Positions 17,273 to 27,500 of a stretch of DNA of 64,000 nt are shown piece by piece (position 1 is the stretch's first letter; every line of letters starts with the position of its first letter). Origin of the DNA: Pedobacter frigoris (GTDB lineage: Bacteria > Bacteroidota > Bacteroidia > Sphingobacteriales > Sphingobacteriaceae); assembly GCF_005116445.1 (NCBI RefSeq), contig NZ_SWBQ01000007.1, positions 124,001 to 188,000 of the forward strand, written 5' to 3'. Both the position numbers and the translations under genes were made by a program. The notes beneath the pieces were generated by a model. That model was not told the DNA's origin. It ran no database searches and was given only the letters and a program-made list of their open reading frames with translations.

Positions 17273-18607
17273 ATGAATACAAAATTAAAGCCCCAAATAA
17301 TCCCCGTTAAAAAACCTAAAATCAATGTCATCACACTAGGCTGTTCAAAAAACACCTATGATTCAGAGGTATTGATGGGACAGTTGCGCGGCAACAGTTT
17401 GGACGTAGTTCATGAAGCCAATAAAGTTGGCAAAGATGATATCGTAGTCATTAACACTTGTGGTTTTATAGACAATGCCAAACAGGAATCTATAGATACC
17501 ATTTTACAATATAGTCAGCTGAAAGAGGAAGGTAAAGTAGGCAAGGTAATCGTGACAGGATGTTTATCGGAGCGTTACAAACCGGAACTTGAAGCTGAAA
17601 TCACGAATGTTGATGCCTTCTTTGGCACTAACGATTTAAATAATTTACTGCACTCCCTGGGTGCAAGCTATAAGCACGAATTGATTGGCGAGCGCTTGCT
17701 GACCACTCCTTCTCATTTTGCTTATTTTAAAATAGCAGAAGGCTGTAACCGCCCCTGCTCTTTCTGTGCCATTCCATTGATGCGTGGAAAGCACGTATCA
17801 CGCGATATGAATGAGCTGGTGAATGAGGCAAAAATCCTTGCTGCCAACGGCACTAAAGAATTGATCCTGATTGCCCAGGACCTTACTTATTACGGTCTGG
17901 ATATTTATGGAAACCGTAATCTTGATGAATTATTACGCAGGATATCTGACGTACAGGGCATTGAGTGGATCAGATTGCAATACGCCTACCCTTCCGGTTT
18001 TCCTATGGAAATTCTGGATGCCATGAATGAGCGTGAGAACATCTGCAAGTACCTGGATATGCCTCTACAGCACATCACAGATAATATGCTGAAATCTATG
18101 CGCCGTGGCATCACCAAGCAAAAGACCATAGATATCGTAAATCAGATCAGAGACAAAGTACCCGGCATCGCTATGCGTACCACTTTAATCTGTGGATATC
18201 CTGGTGAAACTGAGCAGGATTTTGAGGAAATGATGAGCTGGGTAGAGGAAACACGTTTCGACAGGCTGGGATGCTTTACCTATTCACACGAAGAGAAAAC
18301 ACATGCACATAATTTGGTAGATGATGTTCCTGATGAAGTAAAACAGGAACGCGTGGATGCCATTATGGAATTACAACAAGGCATTTCATTCGACATCAAT
18401 CAGGAAAAAGTTGGTAAAACTTATAAGGTTCTGGTAGATAGAAAAGAGGGCGACTTCTTTATCGGACGTACTGAATTTGACTCTCCTGAGGTAGACAATG
18501 AGGTTTTGATTGACGCTGCGACGGGATATGCGGCAAATGGTAGTTTTGTAAATGTAACGATAGACCGTGCAGAGGATTTTGATCTATATGGACGGATTGT
18601 AAAATAA
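17273..18607 (+). CDS. rimO: Ribosomal protein uS12 methylthiotransferase RimO
   Basis: 444 residues. The N-terminal UPF0004 domain has ITLGCSKNTYDSEVL and further cysteines in VINTCGF and VTGCLSERY that bind the auxiliary 4Fe-4S cluster. The radical SAM motif is CNRPCSFCAIPLMRG (near residue 160). A C-terminal TRAM domain ends the protein (GKTYKVLVDRKEGDF, then DLYGRIVK). RimO adds a methylthio group to an aspartate of S12. The LMRGKHVSR and ISDVQGIEWIRLQYAYP stretches favour RimO over MiaB. Confidence 0.95.
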   Translation: MNTKLKPQIIPVKKPKINVITLGCSKNTYDSEVLMGQLRGNSLDVVHEANKVGKDDIVVINTCGFIDNAKQESIDTILQYSQLKEEGKVGKVIVTGCLSERYKPELEAEITNVDAFFGTNDLNNLLHSLGASYKHELIGERLLTTPSHFAYFKIAEGCNRPCSFCAIPLMRGKHVSRDMNELVNEAKILAANGTKELILIAQDLTYYGLDIYGNRNLDELLRRISDVQGIEWIRLQYAYPSGFPMEILDAMNERENICKYLDMPLQHITDNMLKSMRRGITKQKTIDIVNQIRDKVPGIAMRTTLICGYPGETEQDFEEMMSWVEETRFDRLGCFTYSHEEKTHAHNLVDDVPDEVKQERVDAIMELQQGISFDINQEKVGKTYKVLVDRKEGDFFIGRTEFDSPEVDNEVLIDAATGYAANGSFVNVTIDRAEDFDLYGRIVK

Positions 18608-18653
18608 AGGCTTCAAATTAAGAATTATGGTTTATTAACTTAAATTCGTAGCA

Positions 18654-20240
18654 ATGGAGGCCAAATACATCACTTATCAGGAAACAAACGCTTTCTCTTC
18701 CACTGTACTGGATTACATTGGCGGAAAAGCGCAGCTCAGAGATTTTTACAGCTATACCCCGGATTTTGGAGGCTTCTCTGAGGCCATAAAAAATCGCAAT
18801 TTTATAGGCGAAAGGTCTGTTTTAGTACAGACTTTAAAAAATCAATATGCCTCTGCCAGCCCCTCTTCTCTTGTCAAGACAAATATTGAACTCCTGTCTG
18901 ATGAGAAGACTTTTACCATTACTACAGGCCATCAGCTCAATATATTTACCGGCCCTCTCTATTTTATCTATAAAATAGTTACCGCTATAAATTTAGCTAA
19001 AGACCTGAAAACCAAATTTCCTGAATATAACTTTGTACCTGTATACTGGATGGCTACTGAAGATCATGACTTTGAAGAAATCAATCATGTGAAAGTAGAA
19101 GACAAAATGATTACCTGGAACAAAAAGGCTGCAGGAGCAACCGGCAGACTAGATACGAAGGATATCATTGAAGCCCTGACTGCCTACAAAGGCTACCTGG
19201 GCATTAGTAAAAACGGACTAATGCTATCAAGACTCGTAGAAGATGCTTATACAAACAACGCTAAGCTCAGTGATGCGACCCGTGAACTGGTAGATGCACT
19301 TTTTGGGGAATACGGGCTTGTTTGTGTTGATGCAGATGAGATTGAACTGAAAAGACAATTTGCAGAAATCATATATAAAGACATCACTGAAGAAAACAGC
19401 TTTAAACATATTGAAAAAACCAATGCCGGGCTTGAAAAGTTGGGCTATAAGATCCAGGTAAACCCAAGGGAAATTAACTTTTTTTATATGGTTGACGGAC
19501 TGAGGGAAAGAATCGTAGCTGAAGACGAGGTGTATAAAGTGATGCATTCTGACATTAGCTTCAGTAAGGAAGCGCTGCAACTTGAAATCAATGAACATCC
19601 AGAAAGATTTAGCCCCAATGTAGTGATGCGACCTGTTTATCAGGAAGTCATTTTGCCTAACCTGGCTTATATTGGTGGCGGTGCAGAGGTTACTTACTGG
19701 CTGGAGTTGAAAGCAAGCTTCGATCACTATAAAGTTGACTACCCTGTATTAATGCTGCGAAACTCTGCCCTGATCATAGATAAAAGAAGCGAGACAAGAA
19801 TGCAGATTCTTGGCATTAGTCACAAGCAATTGTTTAGCAATACAGAGACATTAAAGACCGACTGGATTAAATCCCATGTTAATCTACAGCTTACGCTGGA
19901 TGATGAGGAAAGAGCCGTAAGAGCGGTGTTTGACCAGATCAAACTGAATGCCTACAAGATAGACAAGACACTTTCTCAATCTGCCGACGCGGCAAAAACC
20001 AAGGCGCTTAAATTGATTGCATCGCTCGAGCAAAAAATGCTGCGGGCTGAGAAAAGAAAGCATGTCACTTCATTTTCTCAAATCGAAAGCCTGAAAGAAA
20101 AACTGTTCCCCACGGGTGTTTTACAAGAAAGGGTTTTAAACATCGCACCTATGTTTGTTTTATATGGTGATGATTTTATTGATGCTTTGATTGGAACATT
20201 TCAACCCTTAGATCACCAGTTTACCATACTCTTTGTCTAG
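18654..20240 (+). CDS. bshC: Bacillithiol biosynthesis cysteine-adding enzyme BshC
   Basis: 528 residues, normal for BshC. Seen: TTGHQLNIFTGPLYFIYKI (about residues 91-109) and VPVYWMATEDHDFEEINH, both hallmark stretches of the family, and a C-terminal helical coiled-coil part. BshC joins cysteine to glucosaminyl-malate in the last step of bacillithiol synthesis. The presence of bshC implies bacillithiol as the low-molecular-weight thiol, as is usual in this group. Five bases separate it from the downstream dehydrogenase gene, so they are probably co-transcribed. Confidence 0.93.
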   Translation: MEAKYITYQETNAFSSTVLDYIGGKAQLRDFYSYTPDFGGFSEAIKNRNFIGERSVLVQTLKNQYASASPSSLVKTNIELLSDEKTFTITTGHQLNIFTGPLYFIYKIVTAINLAKDLKTKFPEYNFVPVYWMATEDHDFEEINHVKVEDKMITWNKKAAGATGRLDTKDIIEALTAYKGYLGISKNGLMLSRLVEDAYTNNAKLSDATRELVDALFGEYGLVCVDADEIELKRQFAEIIYKDITEENSFKHIEKTNAGLEKLGYKIQVNPREINFFYMVDGLRERIVAEDEVYKVMHSDISFSKEALQLEINEHPERFSPNVVMRPVYQEVILPNLAYIGGGAEVTYWLELKASFDHYKVDYPVLMLRNSALIIDKRSETRMQILGISHKQLFSNTETLKTDWIKSHVNLQLTLDDEERAVRAVFDQIKLNAYKIDKTLSQSADAAKTKALKLIASLEQKMLRAEKRKHVTSFSQIESLKEKLFPTGVLQERVLNIAPMFVLYGDDFIDALIGTFQPLDHQFTILFV

Positions 20241-20245
20241 ATACC

Positions 20246-21331
20246 ATGACTTTTTATACTTTTCCTGAGGACAATTTACGCCTTTTCACTAAAAATGTAT
20301 TCCTTAAAATGGGATGCCCCGAAGCTGATGCAGACCTTGCAACTGATGTATTGTTAAAATCAGACCTCAGGGGAATTGATTCCCATGGGGTAGCGCGTTT
20401 GAGCGGATATGTGCGCTTGTGGGAAAAGAAACGGATCAATGCAACTCCAAACGTACGTGTGGTTCATGAAACAGCTACCACAGCTACTGTGGATGGCGAT
20501 GGCGGACTAGGTTTGGTTGTAGCGCCGTTTGCGATGAAAGTGGCAATAGAAAAAGCAAAGATTTATGGCAGCGGTTGGGTTTCTGTTAAGAACTCCAATC
20601 ATTTTGGTATCGCAGGATATCATTCCCTGATGGCTGTAGACGAAGATATGATCGGCATCAGCATGACGAATGCCAGTCCACTTGTAGCCCCTACTTATGC
20701 CAATGAACGCTTGTTGGGTACAAACCCGATGTGTTATGCTTTTCCGGCAGGAAAATACCCTCCCTTGGTCGTAGACATGGCTACCGCAGCAGCGGCAAAC
20801 GGGAAATTAGAAATTGCGCAACGTTCCGGATCTCCTATTCCGGAAGGCTGGGCACAGGATGCAGCAGGTAATCCTTCTACGAATCCCCACCAATTGAAGC
20901 AGGGAGGTTCTTTGCTGCCTCTGGGTAGTGACAAAGAACATGGCAGTCATAAAGGATATGGACTAAGTGCTACAGTAGATATATTATCGGCAGTATTGTC
21001 TGGCGCCAATTATGGACCTTGGGTACCGCCATTCGTGGCCTTCCTGGAGCCACCTACAGATCCTGTAGGAGAAGGAATTGGCCATTTTCTTGGTGCAATG
21101 AGAATTGATGGATTCAGACCGGCACAGGAGTTTAAAGATCACCTGGACAACTGGATCACGCGTTTTAAAAACGCAAAGACTGTAGATGAAAACAAAAAAG
21201 TAATCATTCCCGGTGAGCCTGAATACAATTTTGAGCAGGAAAGAAAAATTCAGGGCATTCCCCTCATTGATGTTGTGGTGAATGACCTGAATGAATTGGC
21301 TACTAAATTGGGAATCGCTCCCCTATCCTAA
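20246..21331 (+). CDS. Ldh family (malate/L-lactate/ureidoglycolate-type) NAD(P)-dependent dehydrogenase
   Basis: 361 residues of the LDH2/MDH2 family, unrelated to classical lactate dehydrogenase. Seen: DLRGIDSHGVARLSGYV with the catalytic histidine, VDGDGGLGLVVAPFAM, GSGWVSVKNSNHFGIAGYH, and the NAD-loop VVDMATAAAANGKLEIA followed by PIPEGWAQD. Family members reduce 2-oxo acids such as oxaloacetate or delta1-piperideine-2-carboxylate; the substrate cannot be read here. It lies 5 bases after bshC and ends one base before the convergent fucosidase gene. Whether it supplies malate for bacillithiol is only a thought from its position. Confidence 0.88.
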   Translation: MTFYTFPEDNLRLFTKNVFLKMGCPEADADLATDVLLKSDLRGIDSHGVARLSGYVRLWEKKRINATPNVRVVHETATTATVDGDGGLGLVVAPFAMKVAIEKAKIYGSGWVSVKNSNHFGIAGYHSLMAVDEDMIGISMTNASPLVAPTYANERLLGTNPMCYAFPAGKYPPLVVDMATAAAANGKLEIAQRSGSPIPEGWAQDAAGNPSTNPHQLKQGGSLLPLGSDKEHGSHKGYGLSATVDILSAVLSGANYGPWVPPFVAFLEPPTDPVGEGIGHFLGAMRIDGFRPAQEFKDHLDNWITRFKNAKTVDENKKVIIPGEPEYNFEQERKIQGIPLIDVVVNDLNELATKLGIAPLS

Positions 21332-21332
21332 A

Positions 21333-22763
21333 TTATTGAGCTGTAAATGAGAATGCAAGTGCGGGTAAGTCTGAGGGCAGGCCTTTAGGCAACCATACTT
21401 TTACTCCTGCTTCCGTTTTTTCCCATTTCACATTTTTCCCTGTTTGCAATAACGTCATTTTAGATCCTTTAACAGGAATATTGCTCTTCCATAACACATA
21501 TTCAGGGACTGCAGTCTTTTCTTTGATACAGGTTAACGCATACCTTGTTTTGGCATCCTTGCTTTGCGTAAACCAGGTATCTCCATCATGATAATCTTTC
21601 GTGATACGTGTTCCATACAGTGCCTTACCATTTTTGTTTACCCATTTGCCGATATCCTCCAGTCTTGCGATGGCATTCTGAGGAAGCGTTCCGTCCGGTT
21701 TTGGGCCTATGCCCAGCAACAGACTCCCGCCTTTGGCAACCACTTCTATAAGTGTATGAACTACTTTTGCAGTCGTTTTAAATTGGTCGCCCGCAGCAAA
21801 TCCCCATGCTCCGCCTAAGGTCATGCAACTCTCCCAGGGACGATCCAATTGCTTTTCAGGAACCCGCTGTTCAGGTGTCTGGTAGTTTTCATAAGGGCCA
21901 TGTACCGTGCGGTCTACAACCAATAATCCTGGTTGCGCTTTGCGTGCCATATCCACTATTTTAGGCATATTTATATCCTGGCTCCATTCCGGAATTCTGG
22001 CTCCCCATGACAGCACTTCAGCATTTACAGTTTCCAGGGGCCTCACCCATCCCCCGTCAAGCCATAGGATATCAACCGAACCATAGTTGTGCATCAGTTC
22101 ACTGATCTGATTGAAAGTAAACTGCTTAAATTTGTTCCAGCGCCATGGATTTTTGCGGATGTCGTAGTTGTTATTCCGGTCTGCTGTTGCATATTTCGAC
22201 CACCAGTAATACTGCGAGTGCCAGTCGGGCTTAGAAAAGTAAGCACCGATCATGAAATCCTGTTTGCGGAAAGCATCGAATACATACTTTGCCACGTCTG
22301 CTTTTGGATTGTCTTTAAAAGGGCCTTTGGCAATGCTGAAATCTGATTCTTTGGTATCAAACATATTGAAACCATCATGATGCTTCGTGGTGAAAACGAG
22401 GTATTTCATACCAGCATCTTTACCGGCTTTTGCCCATTGTTCAGGATTGAAATTGACTGGATTAAATTTAGTATTTAGTCCCCAGTACCACTTCTTGTAA
22501 TCTTCGTAAGTGATGGTACTGTCTCTTGAAATCCAGTCTTCAGAGCACAGATTCCATGACTCCATGATTCCGGGTACGGCATATAGTCCCCAGTGAATGA
22601 TCATTCCGAATTTTTGATCCTGCCACTTGTCGAGCTTTTGCTTTACCAGCGGGTCAGTTGGCCATTCATAAATAGTAGATTGTTGATGAAGGTTATTATC
22701 CTGGGCCTTGGAATCAATGAAAAGAAAAATAGCGCTAAAAAAAATAAGGAGTCTGGTTTTCAT
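21333..22763 (-). CDS. GH29 alpha-L-fucosidase, secreted
   Basis: 476 residues with a signal peptide (MKTRLLIFFSAIFLFIDSKA, cleaved before Q21). GH29 features: KFGMIIHWGLYAVPGIMESW (about residues 51-70), YLVFTTKHHDGFNMFDT, and SVDILWLDGGWV, whose aspartate is the expected nucleophile. It removes terminal alpha-linked fucose. The gene lies 130 bases downstream of a susD gene but beyond a strong terminator, so it may have its own promoter or depend on read-through. Together with that SusCD pair it suggests uptake of a fucosylated glycan. Confidence 0.9.
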   Translation of the reverse strand: MKTRLLIFFSAIFLFIDSKAQDNNLHQQSTIYEWPTDPLVKQKLDKWQDQKFGMIIHWGLYAVPGIMESWNLCSEDWISRDSTITYEDYKKWYWGLNTKFNPVNFNPEQWAKAGKDAGMKYLVFTTKHHDGFNMFDTKESDFSIAKGPFKDNPKADVAKYVFDAFRKQDFMIGAYFSKPDWHSQYYWWSKYATADRNNNYDIRKNPWRWNKFKQFTFNQISELMHNYGSVDILWLDGGWVRPLETVNAEVLSWGARIPEWSQDINMPKIVDMARKAQPGLLVVDRTVHGPYENYQTPEQRVPEKQLDRPWESCMTLGGAWGFAAGDQFKTTAKVVHTLIEVVAKGGSLLLGIGPKPDGTLPQNAIARLEDIGKWVNKNGKALYGTRITKDYHDGDTWFTQSKDAKTRYALTCIKEKTAVPEYVLWKSNIPVKGSKMTLLQTGKNVKWEKTEAGVKVWLPKGLPSDLPALAFSFTAQ

Positions 22764-22825
22764 CTGTATATAATTTGTTTTTGTCTGTGCAATACAAGAT
22801 TACTAGGATTGATGTATTGCTTTAT

Positions 22826-22858
22826 TAAAAAATCCCAGTTGACCCGCAACTGGGATTT
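22826..22858 (-). terminator. Terminator after susD of module 1
   Basis: AAATCCCAGTTG and CAACTGGGATTT form a perfect 12-bp stem with a 5-base loop, followed on the minus strand by a T-run. It lies 35 bases after the susD stop at 22894 and separates it from the fucosidase gene. Confidence 0.85.
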
Positions 22859-22893
22859 AAAGTTAAAAATTGAATTATAAATTATGAATTAAT

Positions 22894-24537
22894 TTATGGC
22901 ATCCAATAAACCTTTTTCAACATCTCAGCGTCAGGATCAGCACCACCGCTTGCTTTTATCCAATTTTCACGGTTATTTGTTTCTTCATCAGTCGGATACG
23001 GCAATTTATTATACTTCGTAGTCGCAGGTATCGTCTTTGGAGTCATTCCTGTTCTTCTTACAATTGCCCAAGCTTCTGGTGCTTCAAAAATAGCCGCTAG
23101 CCATGCTTGGGTGATGATCTTTTGAAGATTCCCCGCATTGTCAGCTGGTACAAACGCCACTTTTGGATGTGCCAGGAAAGTGGCTATAGCGGTTGGAGCT
23201 AATGTAGGTCTATTTGCAATAGGCCAAATAGAGCCAGAATTACTCACCACATAACTATACCAATAGTTAATAGAAGAGGTTAATCCTGCCTTGTATTCAA
23301 CTTCAGCTTTAGCCCAATCTACTGCAACAACCATTCCTTTAGCATATATTTCCGATTTCAGGAAATGAACATCTGCCTCTGATATCAAGATATATGGAAG
23401 TTGTTGCCAATCACGCATAATATACCAGTTAAACCCTGCAAATTTATTATCTGGAGCGGTATTAGGAGCCAAAGGAACATCGGCATTGACATAAATATTA
23501 GTTTCTCCTTCCTGTTGAGATTTATCTTGTTTTTGCGGCACCCATTTACCAAAATTGTTTGGCATAAACCAAACAGCACTACGAGGATCAAATATACCTG
23601 AACCATCTTCGGCATTGCTTGATGATATCTGGTTCCATACATTATCGCTGAGCCTGATACTGCTTACCGACTTTTCACGGAACGCATAAAAAAACCTATC
23701 ACCCCAACCACCAGGCAAATTGCCAGTAAGGAGTTTCGGGTAGGTACCAAAATTGTTTTTCCGCATATTAATCTGATCATTACCGTAAGACATGTCATTC
23801 GGCAGGGGCTTATTACCACCTACAATATCTGTAATAATTCCCGATGCCAAAGTCTGCTCCTTAAGATACAAACGAACGGCATAGCGCAATCTGATAGCAT
23901 TGCCAAACTTTATCCAGGCATTGTAATCATTGTTCAGAAAAGACTCATTAGCGCCTATTGACACCTGTGAGCTGGCAGCACCGCCTGTTTTCATAGTGTT
24001 CACTGCTGTTTCAAGATCTGCCAAAACTGATTTATACACAGTGGCCTGGTCATCATAAGCAGGACGGTATTTACTTGGCCCTTCACTTCCTATTCCTGCT
24101 TCTGAATAAGGTATGCTACCATACCTGTCGAGCATCTGTAATGTTTTATACCCTATTAAAATAGTTGCCATCGATTTCACATTATCATAAGACGCAGGAC
24201 TAGGACTGGCTGCAACTAGCTTGAGTAATAGCTTATAGTCTGCCAGATCAGGATAATAGTTGTTCCAATACGAACGTGTGTAATTGGTCGTATTGATTAC
24301 TACATTTTGCGTACCCATTTGATTTGTAATAGGCATAAATAAACCCGTATATAAGGTATAATCCTCATCGGTTGCATGGCTAGCAAGGTTATTAAAAAGA
24401 CCAGCAGGTGAAGCAGTTGACACTGAAACATCCTTGTACGGTGTATTTAAATCTTCGAAATCCTTGGTGCACGAAACACCCGTTATTATCATGGTAAGCC
24501 CAAGCATACCCTGTATAATTTTATGTTGTATTTGCAT
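22894..24537 (-). CDS. SusD/RagB-like nutrient-binding outer-membrane lipoprotein (module 1)
   Basis: 547 residues. The signal peptide ends in a lipobox before the cysteine of VSCTKDFEDLN. The motif WIKFGNAIRLRYAVRLYLK and the C-terminal EAPEAWAIVRRTGMTP place it in the SusD-like_2 subfamily. SusD proteins form the hinged lid over the SusC transporter and capture the ligand at the cell surface. The gene starts 45 bases after the susC of the same module. Ligand unknown; the nearby GH29 gene hints at fucosylated glycans. Confidence 0.93.
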   Translation of the reverse strand: MQIQHKIIQGMLGLTMIITGVSCTKDFEDLNTPYKDVSVSTASPAGLFNNLASHATDEDYTLYTGLFMPITNQMGTQNVVINTTNYTRSYWNNYYPDLADYKLLLKLVAASPSPASYDNVKSMATILIGYKTLQMLDRYGSIPYSEAGIGSEGPSKYRPAYDDQATVYKSVLADLETAVNTMKTGGAASSQVSIGANESFLNNDYNAWIKFGNAIRLRYAVRLYLKEQTLASGIITDIVGGNKPLPNDMSYGNDQINMRKNNFGTYPKLLTGNLPGGWGDRFFYAFREKSVSSIRLSDNVWNQISSSNAEDGSGIFDPRSAVWFMPNNFGKWVPQKQDKSQQEGETNIYVNADVPLAPNTAPDNKFAGFNWYIMRDWQQLPYILISEADVHFLKSEIYAKGMVVAVDWAKAEVEYKAGLTSSINYWYSYVVSNSGSIWPIANRPTLAPTAIATFLAHPKVAFVPADNAGNLQKIITQAWLAAIFEAPEAWAIVRRTGMTPKTIPATTKYNKLPYPTDEETNNRENWIKASGGADPDAEMLKKVYWMP

Positions 24538-24582
24538 AACGCTTTTATTTTTAGTTTAACACATAATTGAATCAACAAAAAC

Positions 24583-27500
24583 TTATAAAGAAGTTTTTAT
24601 ACTGAAACCAAAGGAACGTACTCTCGGCATAGAAGAATATTCAATTCCCTGAATATTACCAATACCGTTTACACCTTCAGGATTCAACCCCTTAGGTATT
24701 GTGGTGAAGATATAAAACAGGTCACGTCCAATCAACGATACAGAAAGGCTTTGCAATACTTTTGTCTTCTGCATTAATTTTTGCGGCACCCTGTAAGTAA
24801 GCGCGATTTCTCTCATTTTCAACCATGAGTTTTCAAACACACTTGCTGAAGTTGGCCTGCCTAAATGGTTCCACGCAGAATAAGTACCTGCATAATACCA
24901 GAGATAATGCACTACATCAGTATTTGGAGTAGTACTTAGTATTTTGCCAGTATTATCTCGGGTAACCAAAACACCTCCAAAATCAACACCAACATTTGCT
25001 GTTGTTCCATCTGGATAAGTATATGGCAAACCGCCACCATTACGTTCTTTTAATGTTTCTTTAATCGTACCACTTCCCATAGCCGCTGCATAAGATCCAA
25101 AATAAGTATCCCCACCTATTTTTGCATCAGCTAACAAGTACAACGAGAAGTTTTTATAGCGGAAAGTATTAGAAATACCTCCTGTCATAAAAGGTTGCGA
25201 ATTTCCAATTGAAACTTCATCAGGAGTAAGCGCCCATTGTGTACCTGCATAATAGGTTTTACCACCAGCTGAATATGTTACCGGTAAGCCGTCAGTACCC
25301 AAAGCACGCTTTACTTCCTTCTGACCGTCTACGTAAACAAAATCTTTACCGTAGATAGTACCATAGTTTTCACCAACTTTAACACGTTGCGATACACCTG
25401 CTCCTCCAAAATAATTACCAAGGTTTAACTGATTAACGCCATCCGAAAGCCCCAATACTTTTGTGCTTGACTTGGCTCCGCTAAGCGATATATCCCAAGA
25501 AAAATCTTGAGTCTTAATAGGCGAACCACCAACAACAAACTCGAGGCCTTTATTTCCCAATGAACCAGTATTAATTGTAATAGAACTATATCCCGATGAT
25601 ACTGGAAGCGGATTACCCAAGATCTGGTTAAAGCTCTTCATTGAATATGCTGTTAAATCAATATTCAAGCGATTATTAAATAATCCCAGATTAATACCCG
25701 CTTCAAAAGATCTGCTTTTTGCTGGTTTAATACCATCAATTTTCAAATTTGAAGGAAGACTTTGAGCCTGTGATCCATTATATACTGCTCCATCAAGCGT
25801 ATTAAAGATAGAATAAGGATCAATTGAACCATCACTTCCTGTTTCTGCATAAGAAAGTTTAAGCTTACCAAAATTTAACCATGGCATACTGGTTTGCAGC
25901 CCGCTGATATGATCAGTAAATACATATCCCAAGTTAACTGACGGGTAAGCGATACTATTGTTTGCCATTGGCAATGTACTAAACCAATCCTTTCTTAAGG
26001 TACCTTCTAAGAACAAATAATTTTTATAAGAAAGATTCAGAAATCCAAATACAGAATTAATTTTCTTAGTATACCTTACTTCTTCTCCGGCAGTTGGTGC
26101 AGTCGCTCCATTATTTAATGCATAAATAAATGGCTTAACAAAATTTCCAGAAGTTGAATTGCTCACTGCATAATCATTTCTGTAAAAAGATTCGCCACCT
26201 AAAGTAAGGCTGGCATTAATATCTTTAAACAGGTTATCTTTATGTAAACGAGCAAAGGCATTTAAGTTTCTACTTAAATATTTCGACAATGACTGCGCAT
26301 ATTTACCCTCAATCTGACCAAGAACATCTATAGGTGTATTTCTTACCTCTAGCACATCATTAGAATTATCTAGACCCCCTAGTGCTGTTACGTTTAACCA
26401 ACTTGTTAGATCTGCTGTAAGTTTAAGACTGCTTACGAACTGGTTACGTGTATAATCTGAATTATTTTTTAACAACTGCCAGTATTGGTTATTCAGGTAT
26501 CCTGTAGACCAAGGGTATGCTGGGCCATTGGCTAGAGTGGGCATAGCTCCAATATCAATACGTTCGCCATTTGCGCCAAATTGCTGCGAGAAAACCAAAT
26601 CAGGATCATAATCCCTCGCCATAGAATAAACAGGCGCCGCCTGCCAACCTGCACCTTGTCCTGCTGCATTCAAACGTTTGAAATTAGTATAGCTGGAAGT
26701 AATTTCCGCTGACATTTTACTGCTGATTTTTAATGTAGAGCCAAGATTAAAGTTATTGCTCTGTATATTACTGTTAATCATATTAGGCTTTGTATCGTTC
26801 CTTGTATATGAAAGACGTGCTGTCGCAACTTCATTACCACCATTAACTGCAATATTGTGAGAGGTTACTGAGCCTTCAGGGAAATATGCCTTCCAGTTAT
26901 CAGGTTTTCCAACATAAGGCCTTTGTACACCATCGTAAAACATAATTGGTTGGTTATCAAAACGTGGTCCCCATGAGTAACTACCCGGGTAACTAAAATA
27001 ACTATAAAAATCTTGAGCATTAGGATAAGGCATTGGGCCATGAGAGTTGTTGGTATAGTTACCAGCAGAATTGGTGTTGTTACCTATTTGCATCCGCTGA
27101 CCTGAACCGTTTTTAGGAAACCATTTGCTTTGATCAGAAGAAGTCATAGACCCTACACCACCCTGACCATATTCATTTTGAAAATCCAGCATCGAAAACG
27201 CATCTGTGTTACGGGTAGAAAAAGAATAATCTACTCCAAGTCCTTGGCGATTGCTTCCTTTTTTGCGTGTAATTAAAATAACTCCATTACCTCCACGCGC
27301 TCCGTATAAAGCTGCAGCTGCAGGTCCCTTTAAAACGGTTATGTTTTCAATATCTTCGGGATTAACCATGTTCATACCAGAGCCCCAGTCTTTATAGCCG
27401 CCAACATCAGCACCTACAGCGCCTAACACACTCCCGCCGCCTGAATTGCTGTTTACATTTATAGGGTCGTTATTAATAGCAACTCCATCCACGATGATCA

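Noticed and set aside
19227..19727. 166-residue open frame antisense to bshC
   Set aside because: The sense frame is a complete BshC; the antisense product has no family resemblance.
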